A DNA stretch of 64,000 nucleotides, from NCBI GenBank assembly GCA_023653785.1, contig JAMKCH010001652.1, positions 1 to 64,000 of the forward strand. Reading direction: 5' to 3'. The stretch is from Ophioderma brevispina. Its lineage: Eukaryota; Echinodermata; Ophiuroidea; Amphilepidida; Ophiodermatidae. This document shows, in pieces, positions 20,031 to 30,727 of the stretch. A program made the translations under genes and the position numbers. The first letter of the stretch is position 1, and each line of letters begins with the position of its first letter. The notes beneath the pieces are model-generated. The model was not told the origin of the DNA and did no database searches. It saw only the letters and a program-made list of their open reading frames with translations.

Positions 20031-21698
20031 CCTAAAATTTGCACCAGAAATACAACTCCTGTTAAACAGGTGTCTCTGGAATGCTATTGTGTTGGGTATA
20101 CCAAGATGTCTGCCAGTTGCTTCACTCATCTAATATATGACATGGTTTCAGAATTGACGGAGGTTTTAGTGCCAAAGTGCGAAAAAAATCATATCAGAGC
20201 AAAAATAACCATGTTTAATTTTTAAGATGTCTTTTCTAGGGTAAAATTGTTAATAGATTATGAATTTTTAATCGAAAACCCTGTATCATACACAGTTTTG
20301 CTACAAAATATTGATTTGTGGCCGATTTTGTCCAAAAATCGCACTTTTCGGGTGACAAAAATTTTCGCCTACCAACTTTGAATACTTGCAGAATCTACAA
20401 TATACATATATATGACCCTTTATAAAATTAATATATCAGTTAAAGGTACTAACTTATGGATTCAAGTATTTGTTTTATAAATTATTTCATAATTTTCACA
20501 CAAATCGAACCATTCAAAATTGACATGTCCCGTGACAACATTCAAAATTTAGCACTTTTGAACAACAATTTTGCTTTGCACAATCACATCTCTGGAAAGG
20601 AAGGGACTACAGTGATGATTTACCTGTCAATTTATGCAGAATTTCATGAGCTTCAAATTGATACCTAACATGGTTCATTTCAGGTATAGAATAATTCCAA
20701 AAATACAAAAATGTTTCCCCTACCCCTTGATTTTTCCAGTGTGCGAAAAAAATACTGCTGTTCAATAAAATTGGAAGTACGAGAAAACTAAAAGAGCTAT
20801 AGGCTTGAAAATTTAATCGATTATGCCCAAAGCAAGTCCCTACATAGTTATGGTATTAACTTTTTTTCACCCTGTCTAAAATTTGAGAATTTTTTTTTTT
20901 TTTCAATTTGCGGAATCCAAATTTTACCTAAAATTGAGCGTTTCGAGGACCGGCGAAAAAAATACGAAAAGGGCGACATTGTTGAAAAGTTAATCGATTA
21001 TGCCCAAAACATATTCCCACAAGAATATAGTATTACATTTTTGTCAAACTGCAAAATATTTGAGTAAATTTTTTTTTTCAAAGCAAGATGCAATTTTCAG
21101 CAAAATACCATAGGTTTCTATGGGACTCGGCATTGCGCAATACCCCAAAATGTGATATCTCGGAATGCATCCAACATTTTGCATTTTTTTACTTCAGATT
21201 TGGATTCTACACCAAATTTTAACTTAGAAAACATGTTTCGTTTCATTGTTATAGCACCTTCACATTTTTACACTTTTGGCACTAAAACCTAGGTCGAATC
21301 TGAAACCATGTCATATACAATTACTGTTGTGTAGCCAATCCATTGTATAGAGATCAGTGGTGATCAGTTGGTCGGGTGTGGGCAGGCAAGGTAAACATTC
21401 ATATAGAAGTCTAATGATTCCGTCATGCACCGTATTATGATGTGCGGTAGCGCTTGACAAAATAAATGGCAATACCTCATTTGCATCTTTGGGACTTCTA
21501 TATGAAACATTTACCTTAATTGCCTGCTCACACCCAACCGACTGATCACCACTGATCTCTATACAATGGATTGGCTACACAACAGTATTCTGTATATTAG
21601 AGGAGTGAAGCAACTGGCATATATCTTAGTATACCCAACACAATAGCATTCCAGAGACACCTGTTAACAGAAGTTGTATTTCTGGTGCAAATTTTAGG
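20031..21698. repeat. Large foldback L, about 1.4 kb without its insertion
   Basis: CCTAAAATTTGCACCAGAAA at 20031 is inverted at 21679-21698. Pairing continues through AGGTGTCTCTGGAATGC, TATTGTGTTGGGTATACC and CCAGTTGCTTCACTC at the ends, then GACATGGTTTCAGA and GTTTTAGTGCCAAA further in (partner at 21270-21315). Element K sits in the right arm at 21324-21585. Confidence 0.8.
21324..21585. mobile_element. TA-flanked element K nested in foldback L
   Basis: CTGTTGTGTAGCCAATCC at the left is inverted at the right (GGATTGGCTACACAACAG), with about 85 bp of pairing inward (ATTGTATAGAGATCAGTGG). TA lies on both sides. Removing it restores the pairing of the host foldback near GACATGGTTT/ATATTAGA. 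Its subterminal ACTGATCTCTATAC also occurs near 54530. Confidence 0.85.
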
Positions 21699-21828
21699 TG
21701 GGTATTTCATTAATCCACTCAACTATCTAATTTAAAAACTGAATGGCCATTGAACTTCAAACTTGCTGGGTGATAGAGTATGATAAAATCTGATGTTGTA
21801 TACATTTTTGACAGATTTAGGGGCCATG

Positions 21829-22104
21829 GCCCGATCGCTAATAGCCTCATCCACAGAACCCCAGATTTTCCCGGAAGTGGCATCAGAAGAAAGCTATTAT
21901 TTTTCTCATTCACCCTGTGAAATCTTAGGGCTAAAGGATGCTTGGTTGGAAGTTATGAGTAAAAATGTACTCCATTTAGGTCGTCCAATATTAATTTTAC
22001 ACAGTACTCTATGAGGCTTACAAAATCACATTTCTAGCTCTCACGTCAAAACGGATTGAAATGTCTGCGCGAAACTTTATATACTTAAATCAGGCCATCC
22101 CCCT
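21829..22104 (-). mobile_element. TTAA element D, copy 1
   Basis: The right end GGCCATCCCCCT is followed by TTAA (22105-22108). Shared blocks with 36601-36876 (inverted) are CGATCGCTAATAGCCTC, AATATTAATTTTACACAGTA and TCTGCGCGAAACTTTA. The left TTAA has mutated to TTTA. Confidence 0.75.
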
Positions 22105-22108
22105 TTAA

Positions 22109-22670
22109 TGAACTGATTTACACATTACACCTACAGATACTCAATGCACACAATACTGGGAGCTTGGAACAGCTTAATTATCACATAATTATAAGTGTTT
22201 CAACCTATGCACATATTTGTGAATTTGATGCAAAATTTCCAAAACAATTTCATGCGCTATCGTAAAATTAACTTATTTTGAGTGGAACGTGTGTGTGTCA
22301 TTGTTAAGCTTAAAATGGTGTATCATACACTCTGTAGCCTTGTTTTGGCCATGTTAAGAAATCTTACCCTTTTTCATTATTGAGAGGCGCTTGAATTTTT
22401 TTCTTTGTAAAATTTGAGTTAGAAGTAATCAAACCAGTCAAATCAAATTTACCTTGTATACTTACTATTTATTCTCATTTAAAATATTTTCAACCTTTAC
22501 ACTTGAAACCCATAAAATATACATCTTGAATATAAACCCAAAACACACCCCGTATACACCAAGTTAAAAATATACAGCATTATACAAACATTCACAATAG
22601 TCTAAAATCACGCATCTTGTCTGAATGTAAACAAAAGAGTGCACCTCATATTATACATGTACACTAAGAA
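22109..22670. other. No gene recognised
   Basis: AT-rich sequence without coding segments or recognised repeats. Confidence 0.45.
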
Positions 22671-22671
22671 A

Positions 22672-23040
22672 TCAAGGTTCAACCTGAAAGTTTTTGTCCT
22701 TTGTACAGAACCCTTCTAACAACCTGGTATAGAGAACCTCAAAAGGTTCTTTAAGCTGTAAAGAACCTCTGGTTCTTAAACAATTTTCAGCTTTTCAGAA
22801 CCTTTACAGAATAGGTAGACTCTTTTGGTCCAAGAATGAGGATTCTTGAAAAAAAAAGTTATATACTATTTTAAGATAGTTCTCTTATGCTAATCCGAGA
22901 TGATTCTTTAAAGTACCTTAAGAGTTTTATCTAAAACCTGAAATGGTTCATTAGCTCAAATCTTTTTAGAAACATTTTCAGTGAAGGGTTCCCAGTGGAG
23001 AATGAGTGGTTCTAAAGTCGAACCTTATTTCTTTCAAGTG
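22672..23040. mobile_element. TA-flanked MITE rich in AAAGGTTCT motifs
   Basis: CACTAAGAAATCAAGGTTC at the left against GAACCTTATTTCTTTCAAGTG at the right; TA outside both (22670-22671, 23041-23042). The interior alternates AGAACCTTT- and AAAGGTTCT-like blocks. Confidence 0.8.
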
Positions 23041-23163
23041 TACACCTAGTTAAAATCTATACAGCACAATGGACATTAAAATTAAAATGGTCATGAAATT
23101 CCACCTAATGCAAATTAGGTTATATCCCTCCACAGAAATAATCTTTGAAGCATCTGTTTTACC

Positions 23164-23360
23164 CAGTGGCGTAACGGGCCTACCCGCTCTGAGGGGGCAA
23201 ATTTCCCGGTCTGGGGAAATTTTCCCTCTCAGGGGGGTCAAAAGGCCAATTTTACCCGGTCAGAGGGCTAAAAAATGGCTGATTAGCATGATTTTTGCAT
23301 TTTTTTTCCCGGCCAAAGTCGTCAGGGGGGCAACCTGCCCCCCCGCCTGTTACGCCACTG
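23164..23360. mobile_element. hAT-like non-autonomous element, exact 8-bp duplication
   Basis: CAGTGGCGTAAC at the left is inverted as GTTACGCCACTG at the right. GTTTTACC flanks both sides (23156-23163, 23361-23368). 197 bp; an 8-bp duplication and CAGTGGCG ends are typical of hAT elements. Confidence 0.93.
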
Positions 23361-23518
23361 GTTTTACCACATGGGAAACTTTCAACTATTATGTGTTGGC
23401 GAGGCAATCAAATTGTTTAACTTATACATAATTTCACACATATGATTGGTTAACAATTGTAAGTTATACAAATGTAGCATGTTTTTGATTCATGCAACTG
23501 ATGCAATGGAAAGATATA

Positions 23519-24084
23519 CACTTGGCACAAAAAGTATCTTGGCATGTTTTTCGATCAGTATTGTGGCAAGGTCAAACCACTTTGAAAGTTTTCGAAATAT
23601 ACATTTTGTTGCCTAGGTCTTGCTCTTTCATTTAACACCTCGCTTGTAAAAAAGCGTGCAAAAATGGCTGAGATAGAGCGCCCGAAATACGCAAACCCCC
23701 CAAACGTTGCAGTTTTTGGATTTTTCAATGGTCACTGTGTGGTACAACAAAACGAAATAATACGCGTAATCGTTTGTATTGATTTTACACAAAGAGCGAG
23801 AAAGCCTACTTGCAATATTGATTGTGGTACACATGTTCGTGTCCGAGTACACTGCAATGCCATGCGCATTGAAAAATCCAAAAACTGCAACTTTTGGTTT
23901 TGGGGGTTTGTGTCTTTCGGGCGTTCTATCTCGGCCATTTCTGTACGCTTTTTTACAAACGAGGTGTTAAATGAAAGAGCAAGACCTAAGCAACAAAATG
24001 TATATTTCGAAAACTTTCAAAATGGTCTGACTTTGGCATAATACTGATCGAAAAACATGCCGAGATACTTTTTGTGCCAGGTAT
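23519..24084. mobile_element. TA-flanked MITE, copy 2 of 5289-5857
   Basis: Left CACTTGGCACAAAAAGTATC, right inverse GATACTTTTTGTGCCAGG. It carries the same GCGTGCAAAAATGGCTGAG and AACACCTCGCTTG arm blocks. TA is at 23517-23518; the last two bases at the right end have decayed. The overlapping open frames in it are palindrome artefacts. Confidence 0.85.
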
Positions 24085-24103
24085 ATTTGGTGAAATACGT
24101 TAA

Positions 24104-24450
24104 AGGTGCAGCGAGAGATTTCACATGGTGTTCCTAAAAATGTGAAAATTCTGATTTTGCACTAATATACAGCCTATAAAAAAATGTCTCCATGTGAAAG
24201 GATAAAGCTTAGCTGAGAAATATTTCTTTGGTACAGAAATTGTAAAATTTCTAATTTACTATAGGAGCAAATACTAAATTCAGCCTATGGTTTATATTGA
24301 ATTTAAGCAAATAAATATTGCCTTTTGTTTTCACTTTCAAGGCATTTCTGTACCCAAAGACAAAGGTAAGAAATCTATCGGGTGGTTTTATCTTTATGAA
24401 ACACTACAAATGACACAATAATGAGTGCTCAAAAATCTCTTGTTGCACAT
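24104..24450. mobile_element. TTAA-flanked element I
   Basis: TTAA at 24100-24103 and 24451-24454; ends AGGTGCAGCGAGAGATTT and AAAATCTCTTGTTGCACAT are inverted. 347 bp, non-coding. It starts 20 bp after the preceding TA element. Confidence 0.85.
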
Positions 24451-24929
24451 TTAACTTCAACATGTGTAGAACATTTCATATTTCATCTTTTAAAAATGTT
24501 CTTACCATTTCACTCATAAACATTCACAATGTTTATGTATTATTGCAACCAGGCCTGTTGCCAAGGGGTGTGGGACATGCTTCAGTTCATGCTGCAAGGT
24601 TTGAATTCCCAATGCAAAAAGCAATTACGTGTGATTTGTTTGGACCAATTGCTGGAGCAAAAATCCTATCGTGGCACTTTTACAGCAAATAAGACCCAGC
24701 TATATTGATTGCTACCAGATCGAAAATGGCCAATACATACAAAAGAATGACATTAAAATACTCTTTTAAAAGCTTAATTTCCCAAAAACACATCAAATTC
24801 AAAAAAAAAAATGCTGTTAAAATTACTATTTTCATATGAGCAATATATAAAAAGCCTGCAATTTAGAAGCACTAAAATAATGGTCACATAGAAATGTTTT
24901 TCCCACTGCTAGTCTTATTTTTTTTTTTG

Positions 24930-24992
24930 AAATAGGCGACCAAAATGTGCAAATAGGCGACCAAAATGTGTAAATAGGCGACGAAAATGTGC
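24930..24992 (+). repeat. 21-bp tandem repeat, three copies
   Basis: Unit AAATAGGCGACCAAAATGTG(C/T), three near-identical copies with two substitutions. Confidence 0.9.
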
Positions 24993-25643
24993 AAATTAGG
25001 TGGTTGGTTATACATTAAAGTATGCAGATGAGGTTTTGGTGCAAATGATGTCAAGCCTTTTTGTTGATTTAATTAGTTATTTTTTATAGTTAAGGAATTA
25101 TAAACAGAAAACAAAAATTGCTAACTTCTCTCTAACAAATAAAGCAATACCTTGACATCATGTGATAAACTGCAATCATGGAAAAAAAATGTTACCACGC
25201 TTTGTCCAGTCTTTGGGGAAAAGCAATCCCCAAGGCAATGTTTGACAGCAGTCTCGTCATGCAGGTCATGGGGATGCAGATGTGCTAAAGGGAGGATGGT
25301 TTCAATATTTTGAAGTGTGGCAACTAGTTTTTCCTGTGATTTTAAGTTTATCTGCTTATGTCATTATTTCCCTCTATTTTAGGGGCAGAAAATTTCCCCT
25401 GTACAACCAGGCCATAAAATACAGTCACTATGAGTTACAATATGCCAATCCACCAAGGACACAGTTCAGTGGGTTGTACTTGTATATACATACATTGACA
25501 TGAACTGACCTTGTGTAATCTGGGTATCATATATCATACCCAAAAAAACAGGGGGTGTATTTTCTAAATACATTGGTGAATGAAGGCTACTGAACTGTGC
25601 CAAGGGAATTGAGATTTTACTAGCTCATAGTGATCTCATCTAC
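24993..25643. other. Spacer next to the coiled-coil exons
   Basis: Probable intron or 3' flank of the minus-strand gene. A plus-strand pyrimidine tract ending TATTTTAG at 25382 is followed by a short open frame, but no donor or protein family supports an exon. Confidence 0.35.
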
Positions 25644-25869
25644 CTGGAGGACCACCTGACCATCTCTTGTCTTCTAACACTTTACTCAAATCTAACATTA
25701 GCAGTTCCTTTTCTATGTTCTCCAGTATTTGTAATTCCCTTTCCTTCTCTAAATTCTCTTCTCTTTCTAGATTCTCCGCCGTCTCTTCGGCTTTCTCGTC
25801 ACTTTTCTTCTTGAGTTGCGATGCCCTCAGTAGTGCTTCTTCAACACCCCCGTCCTCCTTTTCAACAAG
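25644..25869 (-). CDS. Exon of an unrecognised acidic coiled-coil protein (downstream exon)
   Basis: On the minus strand a strong acceptor (TTTCTGTTTTATCTGTCTCAG) precedes 25869 and a donor CAG|GTAGAT follows 25644. The frame is open throughout from phase 0 (226 nt, leaving phase 1). It encodes LVEKEDGGVEEALLRASQ, then LKKKSDEKAEETAENLER, then ELQILENIEKELLMLDLSK and VLEDKRWSGGPPG. Heptad-like Leu/Ile spacing with dense Glu and Lys suggests a coiled coil ending in a Gly/Pro-rich turn. It pairs in phase with the exon at 26412-26507. I cannot name the family; a secretory or cytoskeletal acidic protein are both possible. Confidence 0.65.
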
Positions 25870-26149
25870 CTGAGACAGATAAAACAGAAAGACAGAGAAA
25901 ACGTAAAACATATAGAAATAGCCGAGGTGCAAAAAAATAGCTTAATTGGTTAAAGAAATAAAGTAGATGGGGTAACGTGCAATAGTGGGTATGAGAACAC
26001 TTTGCATAATTATCCTGTAACTATAGGACTAACATTGGCTCATCCAGGACATATGGTGTAGCTACAATTTAATTTTTGTGCAAATTATTCTTTCTAGTGT
26101 TCTTTATAACAATAAAAATGCAAAGCTTGCTAATCCCGGGGATTACATA

Positions 26150-26328
26150 GGCGTAAATCTCGTAAATTTTATGGTTTACAGTAATTTTTACGGTATTTTA
26201 ATACCATAAAAACATGGGATTTCAATTTCAACTCACCTAAAATTGACATTCAACCGTAAAATTTGCATTGAAATAACCGGATTATTTTACGGTTTACCAG
26301 ATAAAATACGGTGAATCTTTTAAAGTGT
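26150..26328. repeat. Palindrome-rich MITE-like block in the intron
   Basis: Repeated GTAAATTTTATGG, TTTTTACGGTATTT, CCGTAAAATTTGC and TTTTACGGTTTACC blocks face each other. Probably a small DNA element. Ends not defined. Confidence 0.4.
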
Positions 26329-26411
26329 GGATTCCCCCACCCCCCCGAATATAGGCTCCCGTATCAATTACGTAAAGGGTGTGTGTGTTGGAGGAATAGA
26401 TGTTAACATAC

Positions 26412-26507
26412 CTGATCATTAGCTTCATTTTCCTCTCTCTGTTCTTCAAGTACAGCGGCCTCATCATCTGCTTCCTCGACATCTTGAGCGTCGTTAGCTA
26501 ATCGTAC
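26412..26507 (-). CDS. Exon of an unrecognised acidic coiled-coil protein (upstream exon)
   Basis: A 96-nt exon on the minus strand: acceptor TTATTTCTTTCCTGTCACAG before 26507, donor CAG|GTATGT after 26412. It starts and ends in phase 0 and joins in phase to the exon at 25869. It encodes VRLANDAQDVEEADDEAA, then VLEEQREENEANDQ. Composition matches its neighbour: about one third acidic residues, helix-favouring. The 542-bp intron between them contains a palindromic element. Two good splice-site pairs with one consistent frame argue for a real gene; earlier and later exons were not found. Confidence 0.65.
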
Positions 26508-26593
26508 CTGTGACAGGAAAGAAATAAAGAGAAACTACTGAAAAGAGGAGTGACAAAATAACGATGATGAAGATCTAGATGATTAGAAACGAA

Positions 26594-26953
26594 AGGCCGA
26601 CTCAGAGACTTTCCGATGAGGGCGTACTTAATTTTCAAACAAATCGTGTTTTTGTATAATTATACTTAATGCTTTCCCATATACTAATCACTGTGTGAAA
26701 TAACTAAGCCCAAATGGAAGTCCTTTATATATAGAAAATCACACTTTGTTATAAAATGCAGGATTCAGATTTTTTGTTATACACGGTATCCTATGGCACT
26801 GTTAAACTGTGCATAAATGTTTACTGCATGAAAACGAAAATTCCGATTCATCTCTAGCTTTGGAATTAAGCATTTTACGTGACTATCTTTAGTGCTAGAT
26901 GATCATTATAATACTACACAAAAACATTTCAAAATCTCTGAGTCGATCAGCCT
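26594..26953. mobile_element. TTAA element H, copy 2
   Basis: Left AGGCCGACTCAGAGACTTT, right CTCTGAGTCGATCAGCCT, then TTAA at 26954-26957. The left TTAA has decayed to CGAA. Interior matches 14176-14530 block by block. Confidence 0.85.
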
Positions 26954-26957
26954 TTAA

Positions 26958-28286
26958 AGTGACAGAAGGAGATTTTGAAGATACAAATTTATAAAATTGA
27001 ACTGGATCTGTTGTAGACCACCTACGGAGAATATTTCGAAAGTTTAGCGGGGCCAAACCAGTACCGAGAGAACACACACCTTTAGTGTAGAATCTAGGAC
27101 CCAGGTCAATCATCATCGTTTACCCCTCCTACAGAAAAGGTTTGACACCTTTTGATAGTTAGAAAATGGACCCTCTATATCAACGCAAGGTAGGTAGTAC
27201 TCTCAAATTGTGGTGTCCACCTTTTCATAGGCGCCAATTTAATGTTACACGGGGTCAAACGTTTAAAATCCCCAATCATGTTTGAAATGTAAATGACATA
27301 TTTCCGTCTAGTTATAAAGGATTCCAAAATGTAAGTTTGTACCCATCTGTGACCAATGTTTTGGAGTTATATGTAAAAATGTAAAAAAGGTCACATTTGT
27401 ATTTTAACCGGGGTCCAAATCAAATTGCTCCCTTTTTGTTGCGAAAAATGATAGAAGTTGTTCATCTAGCTTAATAATGCTTCAAAATACGGAATAATAT
27501 TTTGTACCATCTGCAGTGTATAGTTATCAATGATTATGCGACAATAGGTCATAGGGCACATAATCCAATTGGTGTTGACCTTCTTTGACCCTATCTCCGT
27601 AAGTAAACATTTAACATAAACAAAACTATACCTTTTTGGTGGGTCCTCTTACCTCAGGCAATTAACTTTGCAAGTATTTTAAAATATAATCAGATTAACT
27701 TTAATGTTGACCCTGTACCAAAATTGAGATTGGCCTTTTTACCATTTTAAGCCATTTTTAATTACCCTTAACTCAATACCAATGGTCGTAGGTGTTACAA
27801 ACTATACATTTTGGAATCCTTAAGACAAGACGAACATATGGCATACATTTCAACATGATTGGGGCATTTTAAAAGTTTGACCCCTGTGTACCTTAAATTG
27901 GCCCCTATTGAAAAAGCGATCCACCATTGAGAGTATTCCTACCTAGCAATTGATGTAGAGGGTCCTACTTACTATCAAAGGTGTCAAACCTTTCTGTATA
28001 GTTGAGGTACACAATCCTTAAATAAGGCCCTTATGATATCCTGCTCCGCTAACTTGTTTTGAACTTGCTTTCTATCATAATCGGCCCTATAGAAACCAGG
28101 ATTGATTTTCTTCGTGTCCACTACAGAAAAAAAATACTAAATCATCATCTTATTTACATAAAGAAGCGCATTCGGCTTATTCCTTCCGGTGTGATTTAAC
28201 TACATTGGACAAATGCAAAAAAAAAAAACAAGGGTTCGAAAAAATTTGGAAGCTCTTCTTTCTTTTTCTTGAAATGTCATGTCTCT
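26958..28286 (+). mobile_element. TTAA element E, copy 2, split by foldback G
   Basis: Starts AGTGACAGAAGGAGATTTT directly after the TTAA that ends element H; ends CATGTCTCT before TTAA at 28287-28290. The two E halves flank the 1-kb foldback at about 27046-28050. One TTAA serves two adjacent elements. Confidence 0.8.
27046..28050. mobile_element. Long foldback G, copy 1 (about 1 kb), nested in element E
   Basis: The arms pair over about 180 bp: TTTGACACCTTTTGATAGTT, ATGGACCCTCTATATCAACG and TTACACGGGGTCAAACGTTT at the left against inverse blocks at 27840-28010. The right end is AGCGGAGCAGGATATCATA when read inward. The left extreme terminus is diverged, so the boundary is approximate. A second full copy is at 39216-40200, right-end fragments at 49115 and 61020. 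No coding capacity. Confidence 0.8.
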
Positions 28287-28290
28287 TTAA

Positions 28291-28548
28291 TCTAGTGGTG
28301 ATGTTTTGTTGGCACATGTGTAGAAGTAATCGTGGTCCGCCGTACTCATACTCACAGTAACCCGGCTATAACCCGGGGGGTCCTAAAAATGTGACGGGGA
28401 TGTGCGGCAGTATTGACCCCCCTTTTTAAAAACACCTGCTGTCACTGAAGACCCCTTTTTTTACCTGTCACGAAAAACCCCCATTTTATTTACTCTCAAT
28501 GTCATGCCTCCCCATTTTTAAATCAAATGTCCTTATGTCTCTTTAAAA
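28291..28548 (+). repeat. Left half of family A with C-rich minisatellite
   Basis: GGTGATGTTTTGTTGGCACA then GTGTAGAAGTAATCGTGGTC then CCGGCTATAACCCGGGG, GACGGGGATGTGCGG and CACTGAAGACCCC-like units. The same order occurs at 30700-30900, so the two are direct repeats 2.4 kb apart. Confidence 0.7.
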
Positions 28549-28876
28549 AGTCGGCACTGGCACATTTTCACAAAATATGAAATTTCTTTCTTCAATTTGC
28601 TCTCAAATGAGGTCTAGGCCATTGGAAAACAGAGATATATTTTTACTATAAATAACTCACCCCCAAAACATATAGGGACATTGATATGAGGATAAAGACA
28701 TCCAGGTTATTTGTAGAACAATTTTTAAGTTTTTTTCCAACTTTAATATCAACAAATGTGTATATTACATGACTATTTTTTTGACTCGTACTCACTAATA
28801 TTACAACCCACAAAGGTTAGAGACCGGTCAAAGCCGTGTCGCGTTAGAAACAACATACGGCGTGCGTGTTCTTGTT

Positions 28877-30491
28877 TAAGGTGATTGGGTCACATAGATC
28901 CGTTGTAAAATTTTCTTAAGATGTTTCGTATAAATGAACTTTCATCAATCGATGTACGTCCCAATATCAGACATAAAAATATGGGGGGTGGGGTCAAAAC
29001 CGACACGCATTTTTGAGAAAATTCTATAAAACCACCTATTTTTCCCAAAAATTTGTACACACGCGGAACTGTGCTATGTAAAATTCATTTTTCATGAACA
29101 TTTTTGAATATTAAAAAAAATCGGTTCGATACCTTTTGTCCAATTTTAATAGAAAGTTGCGGCCTACCATATCCTTGCTGTCGATTAATGAAGAAAAAAG
29201 TAGGGTCACCGAATTACCTTTTTCTGTTATTTGTCGAAAATAACAACGGCCTTTTTAGTAGTCTAAAATACCAACAGCGATATTGAGGTGCCGTAACAAC
29301 TCCCAAAAGTGTCACGCATGGCGAACGCTTAAGCTGACACGCTAACAAAAACAGGCACGCAAAAAGTGCGCACTGATTAAAACTTAATAGCATTGTTTTT
29401 TTTTCCCCTTTGTAATTTTTAATCTTAATAGTTATTTTGTTGTTGTCGTATGTATATTAGAATTAAAAAAACTATAAGAAAAGGGAAGAAAATGTTTATG
29501 AAGGTGAGAAAGGGAAGCAAGGGCGTGTCCAGAGTTCGTGATTTTGAATGCATTTTAAAAAGCGTGTACTCTGAAAACCATTTAGTGACTGGACGAATAT
29601 AGGCCTACCTATACTTCTTACAACATTTTTAAATACTGTTGTCAAAATTCGTTCCTTTTACCAAGTTAAGCGATTATTAATAAAAGTTGTCATTTTTTTT
29701 ATTTTTTTTATTTTTTTTATTTTTTTTATTGTTTTTAAAATGATATGAGTTCCAAGATATTGGACAAATTTCACGAAAATATATCAACATTCATTTTTAT
29801 TTTTCGGTCATTTCCTACGTAACTCCCTCATTTATTCCTTCTTTTTAGTAAATTAAGCGTTTTCCCAAATTACATAATTGCTGTTGGAATTCTGAAAAAT
29901 GTCCTAATCTAACATAACTGACAAAATGTGTTTTTTCGATATTCCGGATTTTACACGAGGCAAAATATAATGAGTGTCTTTTATCTGCCGAAATTCGGTA
30001 AAATGACACGTCATATTTCCTTCAACGAAACCTATATAGATATATTAATCATCATGTTTATGCATTTAGGCACTCGCATCTTAACGACCTAATAGATGAA
30101 ATGTTGATGGAAACAAATACTCGTGTCATCCATAGATGTATTCATTAGACTTTTCTGAGTCCTGACATAGAATGATAAAGAAACCACACTTTTTGATACG
30201 ACATTGAAAAAAGTGTGTTGAAAAAATCAGACAAAGCTGCTTATTTTCAGCAATAAATCTTGATCACGTTTGTTTAATAATGCATTAAATTCTTGTAACA
30301 GCACATAGGCCTACTTCATTGGAAACAGGTAAGACAAAGCGTGCTTGCTAATCTCGGAAGGTCGCACAGCCGTACGCAAGGGTGGTTTTTTTTACGCGCG
30401 CGGACAGCCTAGGAATGCCAAGTCACAATTTTGGCAGAAATATCTGCTTGGGGACTGGTGCGCGCAGCTAACTGACCCAATCATCCCTAAC
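28877..30491. mobile_element. Possible 1.6-kb insertion in repeat U
   Basis: TTAAGGTGATTGGGTCA at 28877 and TGACCCAATCATCCCTAA ending at 30491 form short inverted ends at the point where repeat U is interrupted. No transposase recognised inside; open frames at 29104-29286 and 30345-30536 have no known relatives. Confidence 0.4.
29692..29732. repeat. T8A-type microsatellite
   Basis: About four consecutive TTTTTTTTA units. Confidence 0.85.
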
Positions 30492-30727
30492 GACCATTTT
30501 CGTCGTCTGCTGATTTCGCGTCGCCGGCGACGCTAAATTACAAATCAGTTTTTCCGTTTACCCAAAGGAAGCTGATTTGGTCTTAATTCTTTCGGGTGAA
30601 GGGCTTTTGTATCTAAAAGCCTTTACCACCATGCAAAAATATCGATTTTGAAAAATCTTGAGGGCGCACTAATTTTCAAATGGCCAGTGTCTCTTTAATA
30701 CTACTGGTGATGTTTTGTTGGCACAGG

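Larger units (their letters stand above)
28549..30693 (+). repeat. Dispersed repeat U, copy 2, apparently split by a 1.6-kb segment
   Basis: The left half (to about 28870) matches 16170-16420; the right half (30500-30690) matches 16530-16690. It ends GTGTCTCT before TTAA, and starts next to TTTAA, so it may be another TTAA element. Confidence 0.5.

Noticed and set aside
24340..24363. 24-nt microexon with acceptor TTTTCACTTTCAAG and donor AAG|GTAAGA
   Set aside because: It lies in the middle of TTAA element I (24104-24450), so the signals are probably chance within a mobile element.
24541..24692. Possible exon or gene fragment GLLPRGVGHASVHAARF
   Set aside because: Weak polypyrimidine tract, no donor, no recognised family.
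25383..25503. Plus-strand terminal exon after TTTCCCTCTATTTTAG
   Set aside because: Only an acceptor-like tract supports it. The frame has no recognisable protein and no partner exon, and it lies next to exons on the opposite strand.
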